Shown here: piece after piece, positions 5,172-5,445 of the stretch
Layout: each line of letters starts with the position of its first letter
How positions within the stretch are numbered: the first letter of the stretch is position 1
DNA from: Oscillospiraceae bacterium
Lineage (GTDB): Bacteria; Bacillota_A; Clostridia; Oscillospirales; Oscillospiraceae
Direction of reading: 5' to 3'
Assembly (NCBI GenBank): GCA_017550765.1
Contig: JAFZOC010000227.1
Span: 1 to 5,445, forward strand
DNA: 5,445 nt
Made by a program: the position numbers and the translations under genes
Notes under the pieces: generated by a model
What the model was told of the DNA's origin: nothing
What the model saw: the letters and a program-made list of their open reading frames with translations, nothing else
Database searches by the model: none

Positions 5172-5445
5172 TCATCCGCCTGCGGTGAGATGCACGTCGC
5201 CGCTGCTGGTGACCACATAGCACTCGCCGGCGCCGCGTCTGCTGCCGCTGGTGTAGACGTCGCCGCTGCTGGTCTCCACGCGGAAGTCCTTCTCGGTCCG
5301 GATGGACCCTCTGACGTTGCCGCTGCTGGTCCGGATCTCCATGGTAGCGGCGTCGGCGTCCTGCAGATGGACTTCGCCGCTGACGGTCCTGATCTGGGCG
5401 TGGCCACGGCTCACCGCCGCCTCCAGATGTACGTCTCCGCTGGAG
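5172..5445 (-). CDS. DUF4097 beta-repeat protein, C-terminal part
   Basis: This is the last 90 residues of a protein that continues beyond the right edge, so its start and full length are unknown. It is made of repeating beta-strand units around SSGDV, SGEV and SSGNV, with the central Gly at residues 3, 23, 42, 61 and 82 of the visible part. The period is 19-21 residues and each turn carries polar or charged strands. This is the pattern of DUF4097, a predicted right-handed beta-helix or adhesin-like domain found in many Firmicutes, often next to membrane or PadR/DUF1700-type proteins. The biochemical role of the family is not known to me. The apparent start at 5414 is an internal GTG; the frame is open upstream to the window edge. 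It ends in GG-stop, 129 nt before the esterase start on the same strand. Confidence 0.85.
   Translation of the reverse strand, partial: SSGDVHLEAAVSRGHAQIRTVSGEVHLQDADAATMEIRTSSGNVRGSIRTEKDFRVETSSGDVYTSGSRRGAGECYVVTSSGDVHLTAGG
5178..5445 (-). repeat. Tandem SSGDV-type coding repeats
   Basis: Five imperfect units with periods of 57, 57, 60 and 63 nt share a core that on the plus strand reads ACGTCGCCGCTGCTGGT or close variants (around 5194, 5257, 5314, 5371 and 5431). Two of the cores are identical over this stretch. They encode the beta-repeat turns of the DUF4097 protein. Confidence 0.8.

Overview
The window looks like a chromosomal segment of a GC-rich, low-copy-repeat Firmicute, most likely a gut Clostridia member (Oscillospirales-like; the rank is my inference). 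Reasons: strong AGGAGG-type ribosome binding sites, sigma-A promoters with extended -10 elements, and a gene set (SecG, DhaS-like TetR regulator, compact thioredoxin-reductase-like flavoprotein, DUF4342 and DUF4097 proteins) typical of that group. There are no rRNA or tRNA genes, CRISPR arrays, transposase genes or phage genes.

Layout. Left block (1-573): a 16-bp perfect hairpin at the edge, then secG on the minus strand with a clear promoter. Next comes a GC-rich divergent non-coding block (574-804). Plus-strand block (805-2607): a promoter, a TetR/AcrR-family regulator of the DhaS type, then 75 nt later a 276-residue thioredoxin-reductase-like protein, closed by a strong intrinsic terminator. 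Minus-strand block (2709-5445), read right to left: the C-terminal part of a DUF4097 beta-repeat protein entering from the right edge, a type-B carboxylesterase with three N-terminal membrane segments and its own promoter, a DUF4342 protein, then an intrinsic terminator facing the plus-strand unit.

How the genes may work together. The regulator and flavoprotein probably form a two-gene unit, so the regulator may control the flavoprotein or itself. The flavoprotein keeps the FAD motifs and the CATC redox pair but has lost the usual NADPH-binding HRRxxxR stretch and roughly 35-40 residues around it. This makes a non-pyridine electron donor such as ferredoxin a plausible hypothesis. The three minus-strand genes share an envelope or membrane flavour (membrane-anchored esterase, hydrophobic DUF4342, DUF4097 beta-repeat protein), but no shared pathway can be read from the sequence.

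I did not find a convincing new multi-gene system. The compact flavoprotein with its linked regulator is the best candidate for follow-up. Two start sites were moved inward from the longest open frame (DUF4342 to 3163, esterase to 5042) on ribosome-binding-site and promoter evidence.
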